DNA of 64,000 bases, taken from Streptomyces sp. ICBB 8177. GTDB taxonomy: Bacteria > Actinomycetota > Actinomycetes > Streptomycetales > Streptomycetaceae. Shown one piece after another: positions 10,965 to 19,366 of the stretch. The DNA is taken from contig NZ_NSKH01000024.1 in assembly GCF_003144095.1 (NCBI RefSeq), forward strand, positions 32,325-96,324. Reading direction: 5' to 3'. A program made the translations under genes and the position numbers. A model generated the notes under the pieces. That model did no database searches. It was not told the origin of the DNA and saw nothing but the letters and a program-made list of their open reading frames with translations. How positions within the stretch are numbered: position 1 is the first letter of the stretch; the number at the start of each line of letters is the position of its first letter.

Positions 10965-12417
10965 CGGGCGGCGGGGCGGGGGCGGGGCCGAGGGTCGTGG
11001 TGCCGGGGCGGGCCAGGCCGGTCAGGCCGCGCCGGTAGGCGGCGATGGCGTCCTCCAGGCGGCCCTGCCGCTCCAGCAGGTCGCCCAGCAGTCGCGCGGT
11101 GTCGGCGAGATCGCCCGCGGCGTCGGCCTCCTCCTGGAGCGGCAGCGCGGCCCGGTAGTGCCGTTCCGCGTCGGCCAGGTCACCTCGCTGCTCGCGGATC
11201 AGGCCGAGCAGCCGGTGCGCGGCGGCGGCGTGCACGGCGCCGTGGCCGGGACCGAGCCCGTCGAGCAGCGCGGTGAGGAGGTGCTCCGCGTCGGCGCCGT
11301 GGCCGCGCCTGAAGCGCACGTCGGCGAGTTCGACCTCGACCTGGGCGGCGTAGAACGCGGCGCCCGTGGAGCGCAACATCCCCAGCGCGCGCGTCAGTTC
11401 GTCCTCCGCCTCGGCCAGGCGGCCGTGCTGCGTGTGCAGATAGCCGCGCATCCAGTGGCACTGGGCCAGTTCGGCCCGGATCTGCCACTGCTCGTAGACC
11501 TCCTGCGCCTTGACGAGGTACGCCTCGGCCTCGTCGAACCGTCCCCCGCCGGCCAGGGTGCGGGCCACCGAGCGGTGCAGTCCGGCGACCGCCACGGGGT
11601 CGGCGACGCGGGGCGCGAGGTCGAGGGCGAGATCGGCGGCCTTGGCGGCGCGTTCCAGGGCACCCATGTCGAGGTACGGGGTGATGATCGTGGCGTAGAG
11701 CAGGAGCAGCGCGGCCGGGTCGGGGAGCCCACCGCCGTTCAGCTCGTCGATGGTCTGCTCCAGCAGGTAGCAGGAGTAGCGGATGTCGCCGCCGAGCTGG
11801 TGCGCGATGGCCTGGCCTCGGATGGCCCGGACGCGGGCGGGCAGCGGCTGGTCGGCCAGCAGGGCCAGGGCGCGGTCGAAGCACTCGCGGGCCTCGGCGA
11901 GCCCGCCCCGGCGCAGCATGCAGTGTCCCAGGGCGACGTTGATGTCGGCCTGGATGTCGGGGAGTCCGTGGCGCGCAGCGCGTTCGAGGAGGTCTACGAG
12001 GGTCTGCTCCGCGCGATCGCCCGAGCCCTCGTCGGCCAGGCGGTCCGCCTCGCCGAGGCCTTCGCGCAGCTCGGCGCGCAGGCCCGCGGGGACGCCTTCG
12101 GCGAGCTGTTCGTAGGTCGTCCCGAGCCGTTCGGCCAGATAGCGCAGGGCGGTCTGCGAGGCGCGGGCCTTGCCCGCCTCCACGGTCGAGACGTAGGCGG
12201 CGGTGTACCGCGTCCCGGCGAGCTGACGCTGCGTCAATTCTTGTTCACTGCGCAGGCGTTGGATGCGGGCGCCGATCTCCTTGGCGCTGGACCGCGCGTC
12301 GGCGGACGGCGCGCCGGAGGGTGTACCGGATGGTGTGCGGGGCCGCGTCCCGGACGGAGCGCCGGATCGCGCCTGGGAGCGCCAGTCCTCGCCGCAGTCC
12401 CCGCTTCCCGTGGACAT
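10942..12417 (-). CDS. XRE-family regulator with TPR sensor region (491 aa)
   Basis: A low-complexity N-terminus (about residues 1-45, Ser/Pro/Gly rich) is followed by a helix-turn-helix of the XRE type (about 47-107: KEIGARIQRLRSEQELTQRQLA, then AAYVSTVEAGKARAS). After it come about 350 residues of TPR-like helical repeats rich in Ala/Leu/Glu (for example DLADAERHYRAALPLQEEAD). Proteins of this layout usually bind DNA as dimers and use the TPR part for a peptide, protein or small-molecule signal. I chose ATG 12417 over the GTG at 12423 because GGGGAGGG sits six bases before the ATG but abuts the GTG. It is divergent from a secreted neprosin-domain gene across an AT-rich spacer with an inverted repeat, which is a likely operator. 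Confidence 0.85.
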   Translation of the reverse strand: MSTGSGDCGEDWRSQARSGAPSGTRPRTPSGTPSGAPSADARSSAKEIGARIQRLRSEQELTQRQLAGTRYTAAYVSTVEAGKARASQTALRYLAERLGTTYEQLAEGVPAGLRAELREGLGEADRLADEGSGDRAEQTLVDLLERAARHGLPDIQADINVALGHCMLRRGGLAEARECFDRALALLADQPLPARVRAIRGQAIAHQLGGDIRYSCYLLEQTIDELNGGGLPDPAALLLLYATIITPYLDMGALERAAKAADLALDLAPRVADPVAVAGLHRSVARTLAGGGRFDEAEAYLVKAQEVYEQWQIRAELAQCHWMRGYLHTQHGRLAEAEDELTRALGMLRSTGAAFYAAQVEVELADVRFRRGHGADAEHLLTALLDGLGPGHGAVHAAAAHRLLGLIREQRGDLADAERHYRAALPLQEEADAAGDLADTARLLGDLLERQGRLEDAIAAYRRGLTGLARPGTTTLGPAPAPPPVTSRPVR

Positions 12418-12510
12418 GGCCACCCCTCCCCTTCCCGGCCGGGCCTGTGCGGACCGGAGTCCCAGCGGAAACCTTGTCAGCCGCCGCCTTCCGGTCTAGC
12501 TTAACTCCCT

Positions 12511-12540
12511 ATGTAAGTGAAGTTAGTTGAGCACTTACAT
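12511..12540. promoter_or_regulatory. Perfect 9-bp inverted repeat, probable operator of divergent promoters
   Basis: ATGTAAGTG (12511-12519) and CACTTACAT (12532-12540) are exact reverse complements separated by 12 bp. The block is AT-rich in a GC-rich background. Each arm contains TTACAT read outward, which could serve as a -10 element for the regulator (minus) and for the secreted protein (plus). An outer imperfect pair (GCTTAACT / AGTTGAGC) is nested around it. Binding by the adjacent XRE-TPR protein is an inference from position. Confidence 0.6.
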
Positions 12541-12626
12541 CCGCTTTCCGGCGCGTCCGGTCACCGCCCGCCCGGCGCCTGACCCGCCGCCCTCCTCTCC
12601 CCCCATCCGACCGACGGAGACCCCTC

Positions 12627-13469
12627 ATGCGCATACGCACTCGCCTCACGGTGGGGCTGACCGCCGCCGCTGCCGCGCTCACCCTGCTGACCGGCCCGTT
12701 CGCGCAGGCCGCGCCCCGGCCACTGCCCTCCGCTCCCCCGGCCGCCGGGGCGGTCAGCGCGGGGACGGACAACCCGACGTGCTGGTACGGCGCTTGCTAC
12801 GACTACGTCTACGGTCGCCAGATCACGGACGCGACCGGTGCGAGCGTCCGCATGGAGATCGCCGAGCCAGTGGTCGACCCCGGCCGGCAGGACGAGCACT
12901 CGCTCCAGGAGCTGGCCCTGCAGAACACCGGACAGACCTCCACCGTGGAGGTCGGCTGGACCGTGGACCGCCAGGTGAACGACGGCGACGGCAGGCCGCA
13001 CCTGTTCGTCTACCACTGGGTGGACGGCCAGGAGTCCTGCTACAACGGCTGCGGCTTCGTGCAGGTCTCGCACACCGTCACGCCCGGTATGCCACTGCCG
13101 CCCGGCCACGCCGGGAGCTTCGCCATCCGCGAGCTGGGCGGCGACTGGTGGATCTTCTACGACGGCCACGCGGTCGGCTACTTCCCCGGTTCGCTGTGGA
13201 ACGGCACGTACACCAGCGCCCAGAAGATCACCGCGTTCGGCGAGGTCGCGGCCGACGCCTCCGACGTGCCGTCCTGCACCCAGATGGGCAACGGCCGTCC
13301 CGGCACGTCGTGGCGGTCCTCCTGGATCGCCGGATTCCGGCTGTACGGCAGCGCGGACCACCCGGCCCTGACCGTGCAGACCACCAGCCCCGACTACTAC
13401 GACGCGGGTTCGGTCACCCGCACCTCCTTCCACCTGGGCGGCCCGGGCAAGGGCCGCTGCGGTTCCTGA
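12627..13469 (+). CDS. Secreted neprosin-domain protein (280 aa)
   Basis: ATG 12627 starts a clear Sec signal peptide (MRIRTRLTVGL, hydrophobic core, cleavage probably after QA near residue 29). The mature part matches the neprosin (DUF239) fold known from plant prolyl endopeptidases and present in actinomycetes: EVGWTVDRQVNDGDGRPHLF, then CYNGCGFVQVS, then GGDWWIFYDGHAVGYFPGSLW. Several Cys are present (CWYGAC, SCYNGC), consistent with an exported protein with disulfides. Neprosin is a glutamic peptidase in plants, so proteolysis is possible here, but I have not identified the paired catalytic Glu with certainty. The gene is divergent from the XRE-TPR regulator and followed by a strong hairpin, so it is probably monocistronic. 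Confidence 0.8.
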   Translation: MRIRTRLTVGLTAAAAALTLLTGPFAQAAPRPLPSAPPAAGAVSAGTDNPTCWYGACYDYVYGRQITDATGASVRMEIAEPVVDPGRQDEHSLQELALQNTGQTSTVEVGWTVDRQVNDGDGRPHLFVYHWVDGQESCYNGCGFVQVSHTVTPGMPLPPGHAGSFAIRELGGDWWIFYDGHAVGYFPGSLWNGTYTSAQKITAFGEVAADASDVPSCTQMGNGRPGTSWRSSWIAGFRLYGSADHPALTVQTTSPDYYDAGSVTRTSFHLGGPGKGRCGS

Positions 13470-13548
13470 CCGCCCTCAACCTGGACGGACGCGGCCGTCC
13501 GCGGCGCTCGCGGATCCGCAGCCGGCCCCCGCCCGCGGACGCGAGGGC

Positions 13549-13577
13549 CGTGTGGCCGCGGCGGACGCGGCCACACG
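13549..13577. terminator. 12-bp perfect hairpin terminator
   Basis: CGTGTGGCCGCG (13549-13560) pairs perfectly with 13566-13577 around a 5-base loop, about 80 bp behind the neprosin-domain gene. There is no T-tract, as is usual for high-GC actinomycete terminators. Confidence 0.6.
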
Positions 13578-13680
13578 AACGGGCTCTTGCGCTGCGGGAC
13601 GGCGGGCGCCACCGTGGTGGCGACGCGGCAGCGCGGGCGGTGCCGGGCCGTCCGGGGCGCGTACGGCGACGGGAGTCGGA

Positions 13681-14487
13681 GTGAGCCCACTGGTCCTGCC
13701 CCACTCACTGCACGGTGCCGGTCCGCACAAGGTGATCGCCGTCCACGGATGGTTCGCGGACCGGTCCGCGTACGATCCGCTGCTGGCCGACCTCGACCGC
13801 GAGGCGTTCCAGTACGCGATGGTGGACCTGCGCGGCTACGGCGAGGCCCGCGACGCGCCCGGCGCGTTCACGACGGCAGAGGGCGCAGAGGACGTGATCG
13901 CGCTCGCCGACCACCTGGGGTGGCGACGGTTCTCGGTGATCGGCCACTCGATGGGCGGCAGCGTCGCGCAGCGCGTGGTGGCGCTCGCGCCGGAGCGGGT
14001 GCGCCGGCTGGTCGGTGTCTCACCGGTCCCGGCGTCCGGACTGCCGCTGCCGCCGGAGCAGCACGAGTTGTTCGACGGCGCCGCTCGTTCGCCGGGCAAC
14101 CGCCGCGCCATCATCGACTTCACCACCGGCAGCCGCCGTCCCGCCGCCTGGCTCGACCGCATGGTGCGCGGGTCGATGGAGCGCAGCGACCCTGCGGCCT
14201 TCCACGCATGGTTCGCGTCCTGGGCGGGCGAGGACTTCCACGGCGGCGTCGACGGCTCCACCGTGCCCGCGCTGGTCGTCGTGGGCGCGCTGGACCCGGC
14301 GCTGACCGCCGGGGTGCAGCGCGGGACCTGGATGCGCTGGTTCAAGCGCGGCGAACTCGTCGAGCTCGTATCGGCAGGTCACTACGCGATGGACGAGACG
14401 CCGCTCGAACTCATCCGTGCCGTCGAGGACTTCCTGCGCGCCGACGACGCGGAGGAGCCCGGCGGGGGCGGCGGTCGTGCGGGCTGA
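13681..14487 (+). CDS. Alpha/beta hydrolase (268 aa)
   Basis: Alpha/beta-hydrolase fold protein of unknown substrate. The visible core is VHGWFADRSAY (oxyanion region), nucleophile elbow GHSMGGS, acid in VVGALDPAL and catalytic His in SAGHYAMDE near the C-terminus. The length fits the family. GTG 13681 is chosen because GGGAG lies about eight bases before it and the protein starts just ahead of the first beta strand; the open frame extends upstream but without a start of similar quality. Its stop lies inside the beginning of the next gene, a cytochrome P450, so the two are co-transcribed and probably coupled, which hints at a shared small-molecule pathway. Confidence 0.85.
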   Translation: MSPLVLPHSLHGAGPHKVIAVHGWFADRSAYDPLLADLDREAFQYAMVDLRGYGEARDAPGAFTTAEGAEDVIALADHLGWRRFSVIGHSMGGSVAQRVVALAPERVRRLVGVSPVPASGLPLPPEQHELFDGAARSPGNRRAIIDFTTGSRRPAAWLDRMVRGSMERSDPAAFHAWFASWAGEDFHGGVDGSTVPALVVVGALDPALTAGVQRGTWMRWFKRGELVELVSAGHYAMDETPLELIRAVEDFLRADDAEEPGGGGGRAG

Positions 14488-15748
14488 GGTCCGGCGAGGC
14501 GCGGTGCCGGACGTCTTCGACCCCCGGCGGTACGCGCGCGGCGTGCCGTACGGGCGGTACCGGTTGCTGCGCGACCACTGCCCGGTGGCCTGGCAGGACG
14601 AGCCGGAGGTGCTGGGGTGGCCCGCGGGTCCCGGCTTCTGGGCCGTCACCCGGCACGCCGACGTGGTGCGCGTCCTGAAGGACTCGGCCACGTACTCCTC
14701 GTACCTGGGCGCCACCCAGATCCGTGACCCCGACCCGGCCGACCTGCCGTTCATCCGGCGGATGATGCTCAACCAGGACCCGCCACACCATCTGCGGCTG
14801 CGCAGGCTGGTGAGCCGGGCCTTCACGCCCGGGCGGGTGGCGCGCTTCCGGGAGGCGGTGCGCGAGCGGGCCCGCTTCCTGGTGGCCGGGGCCCTGGCGC
14901 AGGCGCGGGCGGGAGACGGCACGTGCGATGTGGTCGCGCGGGTCACCGACGAGTACGCGCTGCTGAACCTCACCGATCTGCTGGGGGTGCCGCCGACCGA
15001 CCGGGGTCTGCTGCTGCACTGGACACGGCGGGTCATCGGCTACCAGGACCCCGACGAGGCCGCCGACACGCCCACGGCGAGCGGCCGGCCGGTCGATCCC
15101 CGCTCGCCGTCCGCGCTCGCCGACATGTTCGGCTACGCGCGCGAGTTGGCCGCCCACAAGCGCCGCCACCCGGGCGAGGACGTGCTGACGGCGCTGGCCG
15201 CCGACGCCGAACTGACCGTCCGCGAGCTGGAGATGTTCTTCTTCCTGCTGGTCGTGGCGGGCAACGACACCGTACGCTCCGCCGCTCCAGGCGGCCTGCT
15301 GCTGCTCGCCCGGCACCCTGACGCGTACCGGAAGCTGTGCGACGGCGAGGCGCCACTGGGGACGGCGGTCGACGAGTTGCTGCGGCGCCATCCCCCCGTG
15401 CTGTCCTTCCGGCGCACCGCCACGCACGACACCACGCTGGCGGGAACGCGGATCCGGGCGGGCGAGAAGGTGGTCGTCCTCCACGCCTCCGCCAACCACG
15501 ACGAACGCGTCTTCCCACACCCGTACCGCCTCGACCTGACCCGCTCCCCCAACCCCCACGTCTCCTTCGGCGACGGCCCCCACGTCTGCCTGGGCGCCCA
15601 CTTCGCCCGCCTCCAACTCGCCGCGCTCTACGACGAGTTCCGCACCGCGCTGCCGGCACCACCGCGCCTGGCAGAGCCTCCGCGCCGTCTGACGTCCAAC
15701 TTCATCAACGGCCTGAAGGCCCTGAGACTGGAGCTGCCCACCGGGTGA
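14477..15748 (+). CDS. Cytochrome P450 (423 aa)
   Basis: Soluble bacterial P450. The I-helix oxygen-binding motif is VVAGNDTVR (AGxDT), the K-helix ELLR is in DELLRRHPP, and the heme-binding loop is SFGDGPHVCLGAHFAR with Cys as the axial thiolate. LLNQDPPHHLRLRRLVSRAF is the usual C-helix segment. The layout resembles the CYP124/125/linalool-hydroxylase-like group that acts on isoprenoid or steroid substrates, but the substrate cannot be set from sequence. GTG 14477 overlaps the hydrolase stop by 11 bp; GTG 14504 is an alternative. No ferredoxin or reductase gene is adjacent, so it must use partners encoded elsewhere. Confidence 0.9.
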   Translation: MRAEVRRGAVPDVFDPRRYARGVPYGRYRLLRDHCPVAWQDEPEVLGWPAGPGFWAVTRHADVVRVLKDSATYSSYLGATQIRDPDPADLPFIRRMMLNQDPPHHLRLRRLVSRAFTPGRVARFREAVRERARFLVAGALAQARAGDGTCDVVARVTDEYALLNLTDLLGVPPTDRGLLLHWTRRVIGYQDPDEAADTPTASGRPVDPRSPSALADMFGYARELAAHKRRHPGEDVLTALAADAELTVRELEMFFFLLVVAGNDTVRSAAPGGLLLLARHPDAYRKLCDGEAPLGTAVDELLRRHPPVLSFRRTATHDTTLAGTRIRAGEKVVVLHASANHDERVFPHPYRLDLTRSPNPHVSFGDGPHVCLGAHFARLQLAALYDEFRTALPAPPRLAEPPRRLTSNFINGLKALRLELPTG

Positions 15749-15776
15749 CGTAGGTCACCTTGCGCCGCCCACGTGG

Positions 15777-16676
15777 TCAGGCGTCCAGTACCGTAACGTC
15801 GACGCGAGCCAGGCGGACAGGGTCGGCGATGACCTCGTACGCGGCCACGCGGCCGGCCTCGACGGTGATCCGGAGCACCAGAAGGAGCCGTCCCGCCGGC
15901 GCGACCACCACGCCCACGGCACCGTCCACGAGTGCCACATCGGCGTACCGGGCGCGGCGGCCGAAGACCAGAGTCTCGCGGGTGACCGCATGGGCTCCGC
16001 GCGAGACCGGCGATGCGCCGGGCGACAGGGCGACGGCGTCCGCCGTGCGCTCGACGTCCGGGGCCAGCACAGCGAGCAGGCCTTCGACGTCGCCCTCGCG
16101 CGCGGCGGCGAGGAAGGCCTCGACCACCCTGCGATCGGCGGCAAGCCCCGGCGAGCCGGAATCGGCGGCGCCGCGTACCCGGACACGTGCCCTGCTGGCC
16201 AGCTTCTTGGCGGCGACGGGTGTGCGTCCGACCACCGGGGCGATCTCCTGGAACGGCACCGCAAACATGTCGTGCAGAACGAAGGCGATCCGCTCCGCGG
16301 GAGCCAGCCGTTCCAGTACGACGAGCAGTGCCCGGCTCACCGACTCGGCGAGCAGCGCTTCCTCCTCCGGATCAGTGGCGCTGCCGGGAGTGGTGTGCCC
16401 CGCGCGGTCCGGTAGCCCGTCCCCGGGGAACTCCTCCCGGCGCCTTTGGCACGCCCGCAGCATGTCGAGGCAGATGCGGGCGACGACGGTCCTCAGCCAG
16501 CCGCCCAGGTTGTCCACCTCGGTGGGGTCCACCCGGCTCAGCCTCAGCCACGTCTCCTGGACTGCGTCGTCAGCCTCGGTACGCGAGCCGAGCATGCGGT
16601 AGGCGACTGACCGCAGCAGCCCGCGATGCTCCTCGAAGCGCTCCGCCAGCGCGTCCTGATCGTCCCGCTCACCCAT
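15777..16676 (-). CDS. ECF sigma factor with SnoaL-like C-terminal domain (ECF41/SigJ type, 299 aa)
   Basis: Region 2 is at about residues 12-80 (HRGLLRSVAYRMLGSRTEADDAVQETWLRL, then LGGWLRTVVARICLDMLR) and region 4 at about 118-170 (LAPAERIAFVLHDMFAVPFQEIAPVVGRT). After these comes a roughly 120-residue SnoaL-like extension (VVEAFLAAAREGDVEGLLAVL). This is the architecture of ECF41 sigma factors, where the extension replaces an anti-sigma factor and tunes activity. ECF41 genes usually sit beside a carboxymuconolactone-decarboxylase, oxidoreductase or epimerase gene under their control. Here the divergent neighbour is an old-yellow-enzyme relative, 150 bp away, a plausible target. ATG 16676 is used. 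Confidence 0.9.
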   Translation of the reverse strand: MGERDDQDALAERFEEHRGLLRSVAYRMLGSRTEADDAVQETWLRLSRVDPTEVDNLGGWLRTVVARICLDMLRACQRRREEFPGDGLPDRAGHTTPGSATDPEEEALLAESVSRALLVVLERLAPAERIAFVLHDMFAVPFQEIAPVVGRTPVAAKKLASRARVRVRGAADSGSPGLAADRRVVEAFLAAAREGDVEGLLAVLAPDVERTADAVALSPGASPVSRGAHAVTRETLVFGRRARYADVALVDGAVGVVVAPAGRLLLVLRITVEAGRVAAYEVIADPVRLARVDVTVLDA

Positions 16677-16826
16677 CGGTCACCTTTCCTCGGCGCGAGC
16701 CGTCATACGGATGACGTACCGGATAGGGCAGAGGTGACCGCCCAATGGCCGGCACCACACCGTTTCGCGTACCGCGACCTGCCCAAGCTCGCAGATCACA
16801 AGCCCGATCACGAGGAACACACCACG

Positions 16827-17978
16827 ATGTCCACGGCTATGACCCCCACGACGACAAGCGCTTCGGCACCGGCACCACATGATTCCGTCGCCAACGACCA
16901 ACCCTTGCTGCGACCGCTCGATCTCGGCGCGCTGCGGTTGCCGAACCGAGTGGTGATGGCCCCGCTGACCCGCGCCCGGGCGACCGGCGGAGAGTCGGTT
17001 CCGAGCGCGCTGCACGCCGCGTACTACGGCCAGCGGGCGAGCGCGGGACTCATCGTCACCGAGGGCACTTGGGTCAGCCGGCAGGCCATGGGCTTCGTCG
17101 ACGTCCCCGGCATCCACAGCGAGGCACAGGTCGCCGCCTGGCGTGAGGTCACCCGCGTGGTGCACCTCCTGGGCGGACGGATCGTCCTGCAACTGTGGCA
17201 CTGCGGCGCGGTCTCGCACCCCGATCACCTCGTTGGCGAGTTGCCCGCGGGCCCCTCGGCCGTCAACCCGGACGAGATGTCGTTCACACGCGACGGTTTC
17301 AAACCCACCCTCACTCCTCGTGCCATGACGGCGCGGGACATCCACCGGACGATCGAGGAGTACACGCTCGCGTCACGCAACGCGCGGCGCGCCGGGTTCG
17401 ACGGGGTCGAGGTCGCGGCCCACGGCGTCTTCCTGCTGGCGCAGTTCCTCAATCCCCGGCTCAACCAACGCGACGACGCCTACGGCGGCGACCAGGTGCG
17501 TCGCCGGCGACTACCGCTGGAGGTGATCGACGCGGTCGCCGAGCCGTGGGACGGCAGAGGCGTCGGGGTGCGCCTGTCGCCGTACCTGGCTTCCGGCCCG
17601 CACTTCCGGGCCGACGAGGACACGCTGGCGGACCACGACGCGTTGGTGGCCGCGCTCGCCGATCACCCGGTTGCCTACCTTCATCTGCGGGGACGGGACG
17701 CCGCGTGGCCGGACGGAGCGCCCGACATGGAGGCGCTCGCACGCTACCGGCGGCTCTTCGCGGGACCGCTCATCGCTAACAACGGCTTCGACCGGGGGTC
17801 CGGCAACGCGGCGATCGAGTCGGGTGTGGCCGATGCCGTGTCGTTCGGACGGTACTTCGTGGCCAATCCCGACCTGGTCACCCGCTTCGCGTTCGGACGC
17901 TCACCGGAGCCCGGCGATCCGGGCACCTACTACGGGGGCGGCCCGGCCGGTTACACCGACTATCCGGTGAGCGTCTGA
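16827..17978 (+). CDS. Old-yellow-enzyme family protein with atypical active site (383 aa)
   Basis: FMN-dependent alkene-reductase fold: PLDLGALRLPNRVVMAPLT at the N-terminus, TEGTWVSRQAMG, IVLQLWHCGAVSHP, and the phosphate-binding end IANNGFDRG and VSFGRYFVANPDL. The segment that normally carries the substrate-anchoring His and Asn (or His) and the proton-donor Tyr reads GFDGVEVAAHGVFLLAQFL. The three positions are Ala197, Gly200 and Phe202, so the standard reductive machinery is missing although FMN binding looks intact. It may catalyse another flavin reaction or have a binding role. ATG 16827 has GAGGA ten bases before it. It is divergent from the ECF41-type sigma factor, its likely regulator. 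Confidence 0.85.
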   Translation: MSTAMTPTTTSASAPAPHDSVANDQPLLRPLDLGALRLPNRVVMAPLTRARATGGESVPSALHAAYYGQRASAGLIVTEGTWVSRQAMGFVDVPGIHSEAQVAAWREVTRVVHLLGGRIVLQLWHCGAVSHPDHLVGELPAGPSAVNPDEMSFTRDGFKPTLTPRAMTARDIHRTIEEYTLASRNARRAGFDGVEVAAHGVFLLAQFLNPRLNQRDDAYGGDQVRRRRLPLEVIDAVAEPWDGRGVGVRLSPYLASGPHFRADEDTLADHDALVAALADHPVAYLHLRGRDAAWPDGAPDMEALARYRRLFAGPLIANNGFDRGSGNAAIESGVADAVSFGRYFVANPDLVTRFAFGRSPEPGDPGTYYGGGPAGYTDYPVSV

Positions 17979-18019
17979 AACGGCTTGCCACGCCGTCGGC
18001 GAGTCCCCAGGATGGGCTC

Positions 18020-18853
18020 ATGCCGATCTTCCGCGCCGATGACGGAACACCGCTCGCCTTCCATGTGCGGGGCGGCGGTGAGTCGTTGCTGTGTCTGCCC
18101 GGTGGGCCCATGCGGGCCTCCGCCTACCTCGGGGATCTCGGGGGGCTGGACGCGCGCAGGCGGCTGGTCATGCTGGACGCACGGGGGACCGGGGGCTCCG
18201 GGCTGCCTGCCGATCCGGGGACGTACCGCTGCGACCGGCTGGTGGACGACGTCGAGGCGCTGCGGCGCCACCTCGGGCTGGAGCGCGTGGACCTGCTCGC
18301 GCACTCGGCGGCGGGGGACCTCGCGCTCCAGTACGCGGGCCGTTACCCGCACAGGGTGCGCGCCCTGTGCATGATCACCGCCAGGGCCCGGGTGCTGGGG
18401 GTCGAGTTCACCACCGCCCACCGTGCTCAGGCTGCCGACCTGCGGGCCGGTGAGCCGTGGGCGGCGGGCGCCAGGGCGGCGTACGACGCGATCTGGGCGG
18501 GCACCGCGACCGACGCCGACTTCGACACCGCCGCGCCGTTCTTCTACGGACGCTGGGACGAGGCCGCACGGGCGCACGCGGCGAGCGACGCCGAGCAGAC
18601 CAACGACGCGGCGGCTCAGGCCTACACCGCGCCCGGCGCGTTCGAGCCGCTGACGGCGGTGCCGGACGTGCCGGTGCTGGTGCTCGCCGGTGAACTGGAC
18701 AGCGCGCCGCGCCCGGCGGTCGCCGAGGAGATCGCCGGGCGGTTCCGGCGGGCCGAGGTGGTCGTCCAGCCCGGGGCCGGTCACTACCCGTGGCTCGACG
18801 ACCCGGCTCGCTTCAGCGGCGCGGTCGAGGCGTTCCTCGGACGGCACAGCTGA
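18020..18853 (+). CDS. Alpha/beta hydrolase, proline-iminopeptidase-like (277 aa)
   Basis: Fold and motifs of the S33 hydrolase group: CLPGGPMRAS (the HGGPG-type oxyanion loop), RLVMLDARGTGGSG, nucleophile in LLAHSAAGDLAL (AHSAAG instead of the usual GxSxG), acid near LAGELDSAPRP and His in GAGHYPWLDDP. It probably cleaves a small amide or ester; true prolyl aminopeptidase activity is not certain. CAGGAT lies exactly six bases before the ATG, a pattern of leaderless transcription, and no ribosome site is seen. It ends eight bases before the convergent mgtC stop. Confidence 0.8.
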   Translation: MPIFRADDGTPLAFHVRGGGESLLCLPGGPMRASAYLGDLGGLDARRRLVMLDARGTGGSGLPADPGTYRCDRLVDDVEALRRHLGLERVDLLAHSAAGDLALQYAGRYPHRVRALCMITARARVLGVEFTTAHRAQAADLRAGEPWAAGARAAYDAIWAGTATDADFDTAAPFFYGRWDEAARAHAASDAEQTNDAAAQAYTAPGAFEPLTAVPDVPVLVLAGELDSAPRPAVAEEIAGRFRRAEVVVQPGAGHYPWLDDPARFSGAVEAFLGRHS

Positions 18854-18860
18854 CGGCGCG

Positions 18861-19331
18861 TCACATCGCCACCCGCTCGACGGGGTCCTCGTCCCGCTCG
18901 ACGCAGGACGTCGGCGCGGGGTCCAGAAGGCGTCCTGCGGGGCGCAGCACGAGGTGGATGCCGAGCACCGCCAGTGTGCCCAGCACCGCGAACCCCGTCC
19001 TGCCCGACGCGGCCAGCACGCCCACGGCCGCCGAACACCACAGCGTGGCCGCCGTGTTGAGCCCGCTCACCCCGCCGCCGTCGCGCAGGATGACACCGCC
19101 GCCCAGAAAGCCGATGCCGGAGACGACGTAGGAGGCGACCCGGGTCGGGCCGGCCGTGTCGCCGGCGGCGACGCTGTAGAGCACGAACAGCGTCGCGCCC
19201 GCGGCGACCAGGGCGTTGGTCCGCAGGCCCGCCATCCGGGCGCGCCACTGCCGTTCGACGCCGATCAGCGCGCCGCAGGCCACCCCGGTGGCCAAGCGGG
19301 TCAGGAAATCGAAGGTGGTCAGGGTGTGCAC
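18861..19331 (-). CDS. mgtC: MgtC/SapB family membrane protein (156 aa)
   Basis: Membrane protein with four or so hydrophobic segments and the family signature CGALIGVERQWRARMAGLRT, then GIGFLGGGVILR and NTAATLWCSAAVG. In other bacteria MgtC is induced by low Mg2+ and modulates the F-type ATP synthase. The start is GTG 19331, with a strong GAGGAGGAGGT ribosome site five bases upstream; the frame is open further upstream but without a comparable start. It lies 35 bp behind the NRAMP-related transporter, in the same direction, so it should belong to the same transcript under the M-box riboswitch. Confidence 0.9.
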   Translation of the reverse strand: MHTLTTFDFLTRLATGVACGALIGVERQWRARMAGLRTNALVAAGATLFVLYSVAAGDTAGPTRVASYVVSGIGFLGGGVILRDGGGVSGLNTAATLWCSAAVGVLAASGRTGFAVLGTLAVLGIHLVLRPAGRLLDPAPTSCVERDEDPVERVAM

Positions 19332-19366
19332 GGTGCACCTCCTCCTCGTCCGCAACGGGCCCGGGC

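Noticed and set aside
12511-12540. Transcription terminator reading of the 9-bp inverted repeat
   Set aside because: It lies between two divergent start codons, so there is no upstream gene to terminate; an operator fits better.
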